From CAYQMF01 sp964418595 (GTDB lineage Bacteria; Planctomycetota; UBA1135; UBA2386), in contig CAYQMF010000112.1 in the NCBI GenBank assembly GCA_964418595.1, positions 1 to 23,894 of the forward strand: a stretch of DNA of 23,894 nucleotides. The letters are read 5' to 3'. Position 1 is the first letter of the stretch; each line of letters opens with the position of its first letter. The translations under genes were made by a program, and so were the position numbers. The notes below the pieces were generated by a model. The model had not been told where the DNA came from. It saw nothing but the letters and a program-made list of their open reading frames with translations, and ran no database searches. Of the stretch, positions 6,962 through 14,463 are shown piece by piece.

Positions 6962-9682
6962 ATGGCCGCCACCCCGTCCGAGGGCCCGGGCCCCGATCGC
7001 TTGCACCAGGCGGTCAAGGCGCTGTTCGAGGCCAACCTCGACGACGGCGGCGAGGCCCTCCTGCGCGAGCACGCCGATCTGCGCGACTTGCTGGAGCCGA
7101 TGCTGGCCGGGTCGGCGCCGACCGACGAGCCGGGTGACGCCGAGCCGGGCCCGCGCCGCATCGGCGATTTCGAGATCGTGCGCGAGTTGGGGCGCGGTGG
7201 GATGGGGGTCGTGTACGAGGCGCGCCAGCTCTCGCTCGGCCGCCGCGTCGCACTGAAGATCCTGGGCGCGCACCTCACGCTCTCGGCGGCGAGCATCGCG
7301 CGCTTCCGGCGCGAGGCGCAGACCGCGTCGCGGCTCGAGCACGCCGGGATCGTGAAGGTCCTCGCGGTCGGCAGCTCCGACGACCATCACTGGTTCGCGA
7401 TGGAGCTGATCGACGGCGCGCCTCTGGATCGCGGCCTCGAAGCGCTGCGCGGGCAGTTGCCAGCGGACATCCGGGGCGAGGCACTCGGCGCCGCGATCGC
7501 CGCGGCGCGCGGCGATCCGGCGCCGTTGCACACGTTTTGGGCCCGCGGCCATTGCGAGACCGTGGTCGACCTCGTGGCCCAGGTGGCCGCCGCTCTCGAC
7601 CACGCCCACCGCGCGCACGTCCTGCACCGCGACGTCAAGCCCTCCAACATCCTCGTCCGGCCGGATGGGACCGCGGTGCTCACCGACTTCGGGCTCGCGC
7701 GCGAGGTCAGCCTGCCGGCCCTCACCCAACCCGGCGCGTTCGGGGGCACGCCGCACTACATGTCGCCGGAGCAGGCGCTGGGCCAGGCGGATGCCGTCGA
7801 CGCGCGCAGCGACGTGTTCTCGCTGGGCGTGACCCTGTACGAGTGCCTGACGCTCGCGCGTCCGTTCGAGAGCGACACGACGCCCGGCGTGGTGCAACGG
7901 ATCCTGCGGGACGAACCCCAGGACCCCGACTCCCTCAACCCGGCGATACCCTCCGACCTCGCCGCGATCGTGCTCAAGGCCCTGGAGAAGGAGCGCGCGC
8001 GCCGCTACCCGAGCGCGGCCGCCTTCGCCGCCGACCTGCGCGCGTTCCTCGCGTACCAGCCGGTCAGCGCGCGGCGAGCGACGCGCCCGCAGCGGCTGCG
8101 CCGTTGGGCGCGCCGCGAGCCCTGGCAGGCCGCGCTTGCGGCAGTCCTCGCGGTGGCGGTGCCGACCATCGCCGGGACCACCGGGTTCATCCTCGCGCGG
8201 CGCGCCGAGTTCGCCGCCGGACGCGAGCGCTTGCGCGAGCAAGCGCTGGAGCTGGCGCTCGAGAACGGCTTCACGCACCTGCGCGGCCTGGACAAGGCGC
8301 GTGCGGAGCCATGGTTCGCACGCGCGATCGAAGCGAGCCCCGGCAACCCCGAGGCGCTCGCCGGCCTGGTGCTCGCGCGCCTCGCCGCAGACCGGCCTGC
8401 CGGGGCGGCGACGATCCTCGAAGGCGAGCCCGCGGCGGTGGCGCGCTACCCCGGCCTCGGGCTGCTGCGCGCGGAGTGTCTGCGCCGCCTGGGCCGCCAG
8501 GACGAAGCGAGCGCGCTGGAGACCAGCCTGCCGCCGTTGACGACTCCGGTGGACCTGTTCCTCGCCGGACGCTTCGAGAGCGCCCGGGGCGCGCTGCGCC
8601 ACGTCGGCGCGTGGGACCGCGCGCAAGCGTACCTCTCGCGCGCCATCCGGGTCGCACCTGCACCCCGTCGCCTGCTGTACCAGGCCTGGGCCGAGGCGGT
8701 CGGCGAGGTGGGCGACGATGCGACGCGCCGCGAGTGCGCGGCGGCGCTCGCACAGCTCTGGCCCGACAGCCCACCCATCTGGCTCACGATCGCCGAGGTC
8801 CTGCGCGGAGTCGAACCCGCGCAGGCACGGATCTGGCTCGAGCGGGAGCCGGAGCCGATCGCGGTGTCACCGGTCTTCTACTCCCGCCGCGGCAAGGTGT
8901 GGAACGACCTGGGCGACGACGCCGCCGCGGCGCGTGAGTTCTCGCGCTGCCTGACGCTCGAGCCGGACTTCGCCAACGGCCACTACAACCTCGGCGTGGC
9001 GCTGCACCACGGCGGCGAGACCGCCGCCGCCCAAGCCGCCTGGCGGCGCTGCCTGGAACTGGAGCCTGCGCACGCTGCGGCTTCCTACAACCTGGCGAAC
9101 TCGCTGGCCGAGGCGCACCGGTACGCCGAGGCCGCCGCCGGCTACCGGCGCGCGCTCGCCACCGAGCCACGCTTCGCCGATGCCTGGTGCAACCTCGGTC
9201 GAGCGCTGGAGGCGACCGGCGAGAGTTCCGACGCGACGGCCGCCTTCCGCCGCGCACTGGAGGCGGAGCCGAAGCATGTGCCGTCGCACTACAACCTCTG
9301 CCGCCGCCTGCTGGCCGACGGCGACCATGCTGCAGTGCTCGCCGAGTGCGCGCGCTGGGCGCAACAGAACCCTCGCGACCTCGACGCGCAGGTCCGCCTG
9401 GTTCAGGCCCTCGTCGACGAGCGCATCGACCCGGCAGTGCGCGACCCTGCCGCGGGCGTGTCGGCAGCGGCGAGCGCGCTCGCGATCGCCGGCCGGCGGG
9501 GGTGGCTGGCGTTGGCCTGGCTGGCGCGCGCCCAGGCCGCCGTCGGCGATCCCGCTCTGGCTGCGTCGAGCATGGAGGTCGCCCTGCAGTTGCTGCCGCG
9601 CGACCAGTCGGCGGAGCGCCCGGAGATGGAACGTCTGCTGGGGAGTTGGCGACCGAGAACGCCGCCGCGGACCTCGCGGTAG
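6962..9682 (+). CDS. Membrane Ser/Thr protein kinase with TPR repeats
   Basis: A 906-residue Hanks-type kinase of the bacterial PknB kind. A short N-terminal helix-rich segment (1-65) precedes the kinase domain (about 70-340). Visible motifs are the Gly loop GRGGMGVVYEA, Lys99 in VALKIL, catalytic Asp224 in HRDVKPSNIL, Asp242 in DFGLAR, and GTPHYMSPEQ. All key residues are present, so it should be active. One membrane helix follows (about 388-412, AALAAVLAVAVPTIAGTTGF), placing the C-terminal half outside the cytoplasm. That half contains TPR repeats, clearest at about 645-840, with NLGVAL, YNLANSLAEA and CNLGRALEATGE cores that usually bind protein partners. The start lacks a clear Shine-Dalgarno. 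It diverges from the secreted propeller gene, which could encode a ligand or target. Confidence 0.93.
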   Translation: MAATPSEGPGPDRLHQAVKALFEANLDDGGEALLREHADLRDLLEPMLAGSAPTDEPGDAEPGPRRIGDFEIVRELGRGGMGVVYEARQLSLGRRVALKILGAHLTLSAASIARFRREAQTASRLEHAGIVKVLAVGSSDDHHWFAMELIDGAPLDRGLEALRGQLPADIRGEALGAAIAAARGDPAPLHTFWARGHCETVVDLVAQVAAALDHAHRAHVLHRDVKPSNILVRPDGTAVLTDFGLAREVSLPALTQPGAFGGTPHYMSPEQALGQADAVDARSDVFSLGVTLYECLTLARPFESDTTPGVVQRILRDEPQDPDSLNPAIPSDLAAIVLKALEKERARRYPSAAAFAADLRAFLAYQPVSARRATRPQRLRRWARREPWQAALAAVLAVAVPTIAGTTGFILARRAEFAAGRERLREQALELALENGFTHLRGLDKARAEPWFARAIEASPGNPEALAGLVLARLAADRPAGAATILEGEPAAVARYPGLGLLRAECLRRLGRQDEASALETSLPPLTTPVDLFLAGRFESARGALRHVGAWDRAQAYLSRAIRVAPAPRRLLYQAWAEAVGEVGDDATRRECAAALAQLWPDSPPIWLTIAEVLRGVEPAQARIWLEREPEPIAVSPVFYSRRGKVWNDLGDDAAAAREFSRCLTLEPDFANGHYNLGVALHHGGETAAAQAAWRRCLELEPAHAAASYNLANSLAEAHRYAEAAAGYRRALATEPRFADAWCNLGRALEATGESSDATAAFRRALEAEPKHVPSHYNLCRRLLADGDHAAVLAECARWAQQNPRDLDAQVRLVQALVDERIDPAVRDPAAGVSAAASALAIAGRRGWLALAWLARAQAAVGDPALAASSMEVALQLLPRDQSAERPEMERLLGSWRPRTPPRTSR

Positions 9683-9909
9683 CGCCCGGGTGCGAGCACC
9701 GTGCGCCAACGGCCGCAGGGACCCGTACCTCGAGGGTCCCACCAGCGCATGGAAGCTGTCCGGTCGCCGCGCCGAGACTCGGGCGTGCCCGCGCCTCCCG
9801 GGCATGCGGTGCCGAAGGGCACCCGCCGTGGCCAGGGCCGGGTGGAAGAGCTCCCACGTCTCGTCGAGCCCGATTCTCGAGTCGTTGCCGCCCGCGGTCC
9901 AGCACCGTT

Positions 9910-10287
9910 GTGCTCGATCACGACGCTGCCGACCACGACGTCGACCGCGCCGCCGGGCAGCGGCCAGCGGGTGGCGATGTCGTGGCGCACGAAGCGGGCG
10001 TGGCCGCCCGGCGCGTGGGCGCGCGCGCTCTCGAGCATCGCCGCGGAGAACTCAAGCGCGATCACGGCCCGGGCGCGCTGCGCGAGCCACGCCGCGTTGC
10101 GGCCGGTGCCGCAGCCGATCTCGAGCACGGAGCGACCGTCGAGGCGCAGCGGCTGTCGGCGCAGCGAAGCCGCGGCGACGTCGCGCGTGAGGTTGTGGTC
10201 GTCGTCGTAGCCGGCGGCCCAGCGGTCGTAGGCATGCTCGAGGTCCGAACGGTCGGGCGATCCCGGGTCCTGTGGCCCGGCACTCAT
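9910..10287 (-). pseudogene. SAM-dependent methyltransferase, N-terminal half only
   Basis: The first 125 or so residues are a clear class I methyltransferase start: YDRWAAGYDDDHNLTRDVAA, then motif I LEIGCGTGRNAAWLA, motif II around IALEFSAAMLESA, and the post-II region DVVVGSVVIEH. Immediately after IEH the expected continuation is lost and the same frame becomes Arg/Ser-rich. Between 9683 and 9909 another frame carries IGLDETWELFHPALATAGAL and a Tyr/Arg-rich end, which may be the displaced tail of this protein or of another one. The gene is therefore frameshifted or truncated by a deletion next to the kinase 3' end. Its start lies 13 bases after the stop of the small secreted protein, as in an operon. 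The substrate is unknown. Confidence 0.65.
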
Positions 10288-10300
10288 CCGCGCCGCGCCT

Positions 10301-10643
10301 TCACTTGCTCTCCCAGACGTTGTTGCGCGCCGACATGTCGAGGGTCAGCACCCCTGGGTTCACCTCGAGCGCTTGACGCCGGGTCCAAGAGCGCAGGGTC
10401 TTCGTCTTCTTGCCGGAGAGCCAGTGCGCGATGTCGACGGGCTGCTCCTCGCGTAGTGACGTAGTTGGTGCAGTACTTGGCGCCGGGTTCGCCGAGTTCG
10501 GTGCGCGTGCCGGCGGCGACCGCCTCGGCACAGCCGACGGGTTCGGTGATGGGATAGGGGATCGGGCGCGCGACCTGCGCGCAGGGCGCAGCGGCCGGTG
10601 CGAGGCAGGCGAAGAGAGATGTGGAGGCGGGTCGGCGGCGCAT
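10301..10643 (-). pseudogene. Small secreted protein gene with one frameshift
   Basis: A short exported protein of about 114 residues, read in two frames. The ATG at 10643 has AGGA five bases upstream and opens MRRRPASTSLFACLAPAAAPCAQ, a signal peptide with possible cleavage near CAQ. The mature part continues PIPYPITEPVGCAEAVAAG and GAKYCTNYVT. The frame then changes at about 10450-10460, and the protein ends with PVDIAHWLSGKKTKTLRSWT and MSARNNVWESK. The span is 343 bases, one more than a multiple of three, pointing to one extra base. Two Cys residues in the mature part could form a disulphide. The family is not recognised. It sits just upstream of the broken methyltransferase gene on the same strand. 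Confidence 0.55.
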
Positions 10644-11028
10644 CGGATCCTCGTCGGGTCGGCGGAGCGCGCAGGGACATGCGTCTTGGGCCTCGGGTGC
10701 GAGTACTTCACCTGTGGCGGAGTCGCGCGGCTGCGGATCGGTGGATCGGTCGGTCAGGCGCGATGGCCCGTGACCACACCGACGAGTTACCATCCCCACC
10801 TCACGATCCCCATGCTCTGAGCCCTCAACCCCTGCGCTTCGGTGCGTCCTTCTCGCTCGAGGCGGACCGGATACCGGCCGGGCTTTGCGGCGTGGAGCCA
10901 GATGCGCGTCGGTCGTCCCGGGGCAATGGCCCTGAGCACCCCGGACCCAGGAGACCTGGTCACCTGATCGCCACGCGAGCGCCGCGTCCACGCCGCGGTC
11001 CGTGACGTTCGGGCTATGCTCCGCTGGC
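10644..11028. other. Intergenic region between divergent genes
   Basis: About 385 bases between the small secreted protein gene (-) and the kinase-FGE gene (+). It should contain both promoters. The open frames through it are Arg/Pro-rich shadows. I see no convincing promoter pair, terminator or RNA gene. Confidence 0.4.
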
Positions 11029-14000
11029 ATGCAGTCCGGACGCGCCAGCGACGCGGAACATCGACTCCCGACGCCGGGCGCGGCGGCGAAGGACGACGCG
11101 GAAGCCGCGACGATTGCCCGCGCCGCGCACCCGGAGCTGGCCCGGGGAATCTACGAAACCCTGCGCGTGCTGCGACTAGCCGCCGGCGCCAATGAGCCGC
11201 CGCACCACGTCCCGGGGCTCGGCCGCCTGCAGCTTCGCGGCCGTCTGGCCAGCGGCGGCATGGCCACCGTGTACCGCGCGCATGATCCGCTGCTCGACCG
11301 CGACGTCGCCGTCAAGGTCCTGCCCCGTTCGTTGGCGGACCCGCCCGGCGCGAACGAACGCTTCCGGCGCGAAGCGCGGGCACTCGCCAGGATCCGTCAC
11401 CCGCACATCGTGGCGATCCACGACGTCGGCGAGTCCCAAGAGGCGCTGTGGTTCACGATGGATCTCATCGAGGGCGAGTCGTTGCACGCGATCCTGGCCC
11501 GCCACGCTGGTGCCGGTACGTCGGCGTTGCAGGCGGCCGACCTCGGCCCGACGGCAACGACTGCCACGGCCACCCTGGCACGTACGGACACCGCCGGCTC
11601 GTATGTCGAGGCGGTGACCCGGCTGACGATCAAGGTCGCGGGCGCGCTCGACTACGCGCACCGCGAGGGTCTCGTGCACCGTGATGTGAAGCCGGGGAAC
11701 ATCATGGTCGACGGAAACGGCGAGCCGCACCTGGTCGACTTCGGCCTTGCCCGCGGCGACGACGCGGCGACGGTCACGCGCTCGGGCATCGGCCCGGGCA
11801 CGCCGGCCTACATGGCACCGGAGCAGATCGCGGGCCGCCAGCAGGTTGGGCCGCGCACCGACGTGTATGCCCTGGGCGTGACGCTCTACGAGGCGCTGAC
11901 CCTGCGGCGCCCATTCGGTGGCGACACGACCGAGCGCGTGTTCCACGCCGTGCTCACGAGCCAGCCGTCGCCGCCGCGGCGCTTCAATCCGCAGATCCCG
12001 CGCGACCTGGAGACGGTCTGCCTCACCGCCATGGACAAGGATCCGGCCCGTCGCTACGCCACTGCGGCGGCGTTCGCGGAGGACCTGCGCAACCTCCTCA
12101 ACCTCCGCCCGATCCAGGCTCGGCCGGCGGGGCCGTTGACCCGCACGCACCGCCTGCTGCTCCGGCACCCGGCGCCCAGTGCAGCGGCCGTCGCCCTGGC
12201 GATCGCCGGCGCCGTGTTCGGCGGGATGTCCCTGGTGCGGGCGGCCGGCGCGCGCGCCGACCTCCGGCGCCATCTCGCCAGCGCGCGCGAGGCGCTCACT
12301 GCGGGTGACGTCCCGGCTGCGCAGCAGGCCGTGGCGCGGGCGACCGTGCTCGATTCCGAGGACGTCCAGGTCCGCGAGCTGGGCGACGTGGTCCGTGCCG
12401 CAGCCGCTGCCGCGGCCCACGCGCAGGCCCTGAAGGATGCGCGGGTCGAGCTGACCGCATTCCAGGAGACGGTGGCCGCCATCGTGGCGTCGCGACAGCG
12501 GGCCGCGGATCTGCGCGATGCCGTGCTGCTCGCGCGCGCGCCGTTGGCCGATCCCTTGGCCTGGCCTCGCGAGGAGGAGCGGACCCACCAGCTCGTGGTG
12601 AAGGCCGAGACGCACATGGTGGCTGCAAGCGAGGCGCTGACCCGCGCCGAACGGCACGTGTCCGGAAGGCCCGAAGTGCAGGCGGGGCTGGCAGAGCTGT
12701 ACCTGGCGCGCTGGCGCACCGCGATCAGCGCCGACGATCAGGCGGTGGCGGAGGCGTACGAGGCCAAGGTGAAGGAGCACGACCACGAGCGCCGCCACCA
12801 GGCCGAGTTGGCCGGCGAGGGCACGCTGACCGTGGAGGGGTCGCCGCCCGGTGCCCGGATCCATCTGTTCCGTCATGAACTGCACTCGCGCCTGCGGCCG
12901 GATGCGGAGCCGCGGCTGGTGCCGGTCCCGTTCCATCCAAGCCGCGGCCAGATCCAGCTCCCGACCGCAACGGAACCTTCGCCCCTGGGACCCGGTGAGG
13001 TCGTGCTCGCGGTGGAGGCCGTGGGCAAGGGGTCGGCGGCAGCCGCGGCCGGCGTCGAGCCGCGTGATCTGGTCGCGACCCTCGCGGGTGCAAGGGTCCA
13101 CGAGGCGGTCTGGGTGCTGGACGTGGAGGCCGCCGGCACAGCGGCACGGGCCGGAGTCACGCGACTGGACCGCCTGATCCGGCTGGGGGACCAGGAAGTG
13201 CGCCAGGAGTACGACGCCGAGTCGGCCCATGCGCGGTTGCCGCCGGGGACCGAGTACGACGCGGTGTTCAGCAGCGCCGGCGGCGAGCGCACGGTCACCG
13301 CGCGCCGAGGCTCTTCGTTTGGCGCCGAGCTTGGAGTGCGCGTGGGCAACGCTGCCGAAGCGGCCGCAGGTCCGGTGCCGGAGGCCGGCTTGGAGCTCGG
13401 CGTCATCGCCGGTGGGGCCTTGCGCCGGATGATGCTCACGCCGGGCAGGGACATCGGGCTCGCGGGCGTGCTCACCGCGTATCCGCTCTTGTTCACGCCC
13501 GACAACGTCCTCGGCGAAGTGCCCCTCGATCCCGTGCGGATGCCGCCGGGCTCGTACCTGTTGGTCTTGGTCAGGCCGGGCCACCACGACTTGCGCCTGC
13601 CCCTCAACCTGGGGCGCGGGATGGTGACCTGGATGCGCGCCGACCTGCTGCCGGAGGGTGCGACGCCGGCTGGGTTCCAGTACGTCGCCCCCGGTCCGAG
13701 CATCTACGGCGGCGATCCGCACGCCCAAGGCGCGGGCGAGCGCCGCGAGACGCAGCTACCCGGATTCTTCATCGCCCGCGCTGAAGTCACCCAGGCGGAG
13801 TACGCGGAGTTCCTCAACGCCGAGGCAACGCGGCAGCGGCTCGATGGACGAAGCCTCGTGCCGCGCGACTTCGAGGGGCGTCTGCTCTGGAGGGTCGTCG
13901 CCGGCCGCTACGAGCCGGACGGCGATCCCCGCCGACCCGTGCACGACATCACCGGTGTCGATGCGCAGGACTTCGTCGAATGGCGGAACGCCGAGGCACG

Positions 14001-14409
14001 CAGGCGGGGCGAGCCCTGGGAGTACGATCTGCCCACGACCGAACAGTGGGAGAAGGCCGCGCGCGGCGCTGACGCGCGCTTCTTCCCGTGGGGAAACGCG
14101 TTCGCGTGGACGTTCTGCAGCAGCCAGCCGGCGCGCAGCGAGTTCGGGTTGAGCGAGCCGGTGCTTCGGTTCCTCGCCGACGAGTCCCCTTACGGAGTGC
14201 GGGATCTCGCCGGCGGCGTGCTCGAGTGGTTGGCCTTCGGGAAGAAGCTCGACCGTACCCACAATCTCGACCGGACCGAGTGGCGCGGCGGCGGGTGGAT
14301 GTCCTCCGATGCCCGGATGTTCCGCGCCGCGTCGCGTGGAGACGGCGATCCGAACCGGATCGGCTGGAACGACGGGTTCCGGCTGGTGGCGCGGCCGGCC
14401 AGGCGCTGA
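11029..14409 (+). CDS. Ser/Thr kinase fused to PDZ and FGE-type domains
   Basis: A 1126-residue membrane kinase with an unusual external part. The kinase domain (about 65-340) shows LASGGMATVYRA, Lys96 in VAVKVL, Asp219 in HRDVKPGNIM, Asp237 in DFGLAR, and GTPAYMAPEQ; all catalytic residues are present. One membrane helix lies at about 383-403. Next come an Ala/Arg-rich, probably coiled-coil region (410-590), two PDZ-like segments (about 655-760, with GVEPRDLVATLAGARV and GVTRLDRLIRLGDQEV) and a formylglycine-generating-enzyme/SUMF1 fold (about 880-1126, with TQAEYAEFLN, LPTTEQWEKAARG, FPWGN, GVRDLAGGVLEW, RGGGW and NDGFRLV). The active-site cysteines of true FGE are not seen near the end (RMFRAASR), so this domain is probably for binding. 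An alternative GTG start lies at 11002. The propeller gene begins 54 bases downstream, probably in the same operon. Confidence 0.9.
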   Translation: MQSGRASDAEHRLPTPGAAAKDDAEAATIARAAHPELARGIYETLRVLRLAAGANEPPHHVPGLGRLQLRGRLASGGMATVYRAHDPLLDRDVAVKVLPRSLADPPGANERFRREARALARIRHPHIVAIHDVGESQEALWFTMDLIEGESLHAILARHAGAGTSALQAADLGPTATTATATLARTDTAGSYVEAVTRLTIKVAGALDYAHREGLVHRDVKPGNIMVDGNGEPHLVDFGLARGDDAATVTRSGIGPGTPAYMAPEQIAGRQQVGPRTDVYALGVTLYEALTLRRPFGGDTTERVFHAVLTSQPSPPRRFNPQIPRDLETVCLTAMDKDPARRYATAAAFAEDLRNLLNLRPIQARPAGPLTRTHRLLLRHPAPSAAAVALAIAGAVFGGMSLVRAAGARADLRRHLASAREALTAGDVPAAQQAVARATVLDSEDVQVRELGDVVRAAAAAAAHAQALKDARVELTAFQETVAAIVASRQRAADLRDAVLLARAPLADPLAWPREEERTHQLVVKAETHMVAASEALTRAERHVSGRPEVQAGLAELYLARWRTAISADDQAVAEAYEAKVKEHDHERRHQAELAGEGTLTVEGSPPGARIHLFRHELHSRLRPDAEPRLVPVPFHPSRGQIQLPTATEPSPLGPGEVVLAVEAVGKGSAAAAAGVEPRDLVATLAGARVHEAVWVLDVEAAGTAARAGVTRLDRLIRLGDQEVRQEYDAESAHARLPPGTEYDAVFSSAGGERTVTARRGSSFGAELGVRVGNAAEAAAGPVPEAGLELGVIAGGALRRMMLTPGRDIGLAGVLTAYPLLFTPDNVLGEVPLDPVRMPPGSYLLVLVRPGHHDLRLPLNLGRGMVTWMRADLLPEGATPAGFQYVAPGPSIYGGDPHAQGAGERRETQLPGFFIARAEVTQAEYAEFLNAEATRQRLDGRSLVPRDFEGRLLWRVVAGRYEPDGDPRRPVHDITGVDAQDFVEWRNAEARRRGEPWEYDLPTTEQWEKAARGADARFFPWGNAFAWTFCSSQPARSEFGLSEPVLRFLADESPYGVRDLAGGVLEWLAFGKKLDRTHNLDRTEWRGGGWMSSDARMFRAASRGDGDPNRIGWNDGFRLVARPARR

Positions 14410-14463
14410 CCGCTTTTCGTCCGGTCGGCGGATGGCCTCCCCTTGCAGGGGCAGAGGTCATCC

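Noticed and set aside
2979..7256. A 1425-codon plus-strand open frame opposite the large secreted protein
   Set aside because: It is very rich in Arg, His, Ala and Pro, has no domain or signal, and runs across the sigma-factor 3' end and the kinase start. It is an antisense shadow caused by high GC.
6830..8626. Minus-strand open frame upstream of the large secreted protein, opposite the kinase
   Set aside because: No protein-like features; it is the shadow of the kinase domain.
9683..9710. Terminator hairpin (GGTGC...GCACC) after the kinase-TPR gene
   Set aside because: Five-base arms with a two-base loop cannot form a stable hairpin and there is no T run.
11176..13728. Long minus-strand open frame opposite the kinase-FGE gene
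   Set aside because: The composition is low-complexity Arg/His/Gln-rich, while the plus strand shows an unbroken set of kinase motifs.
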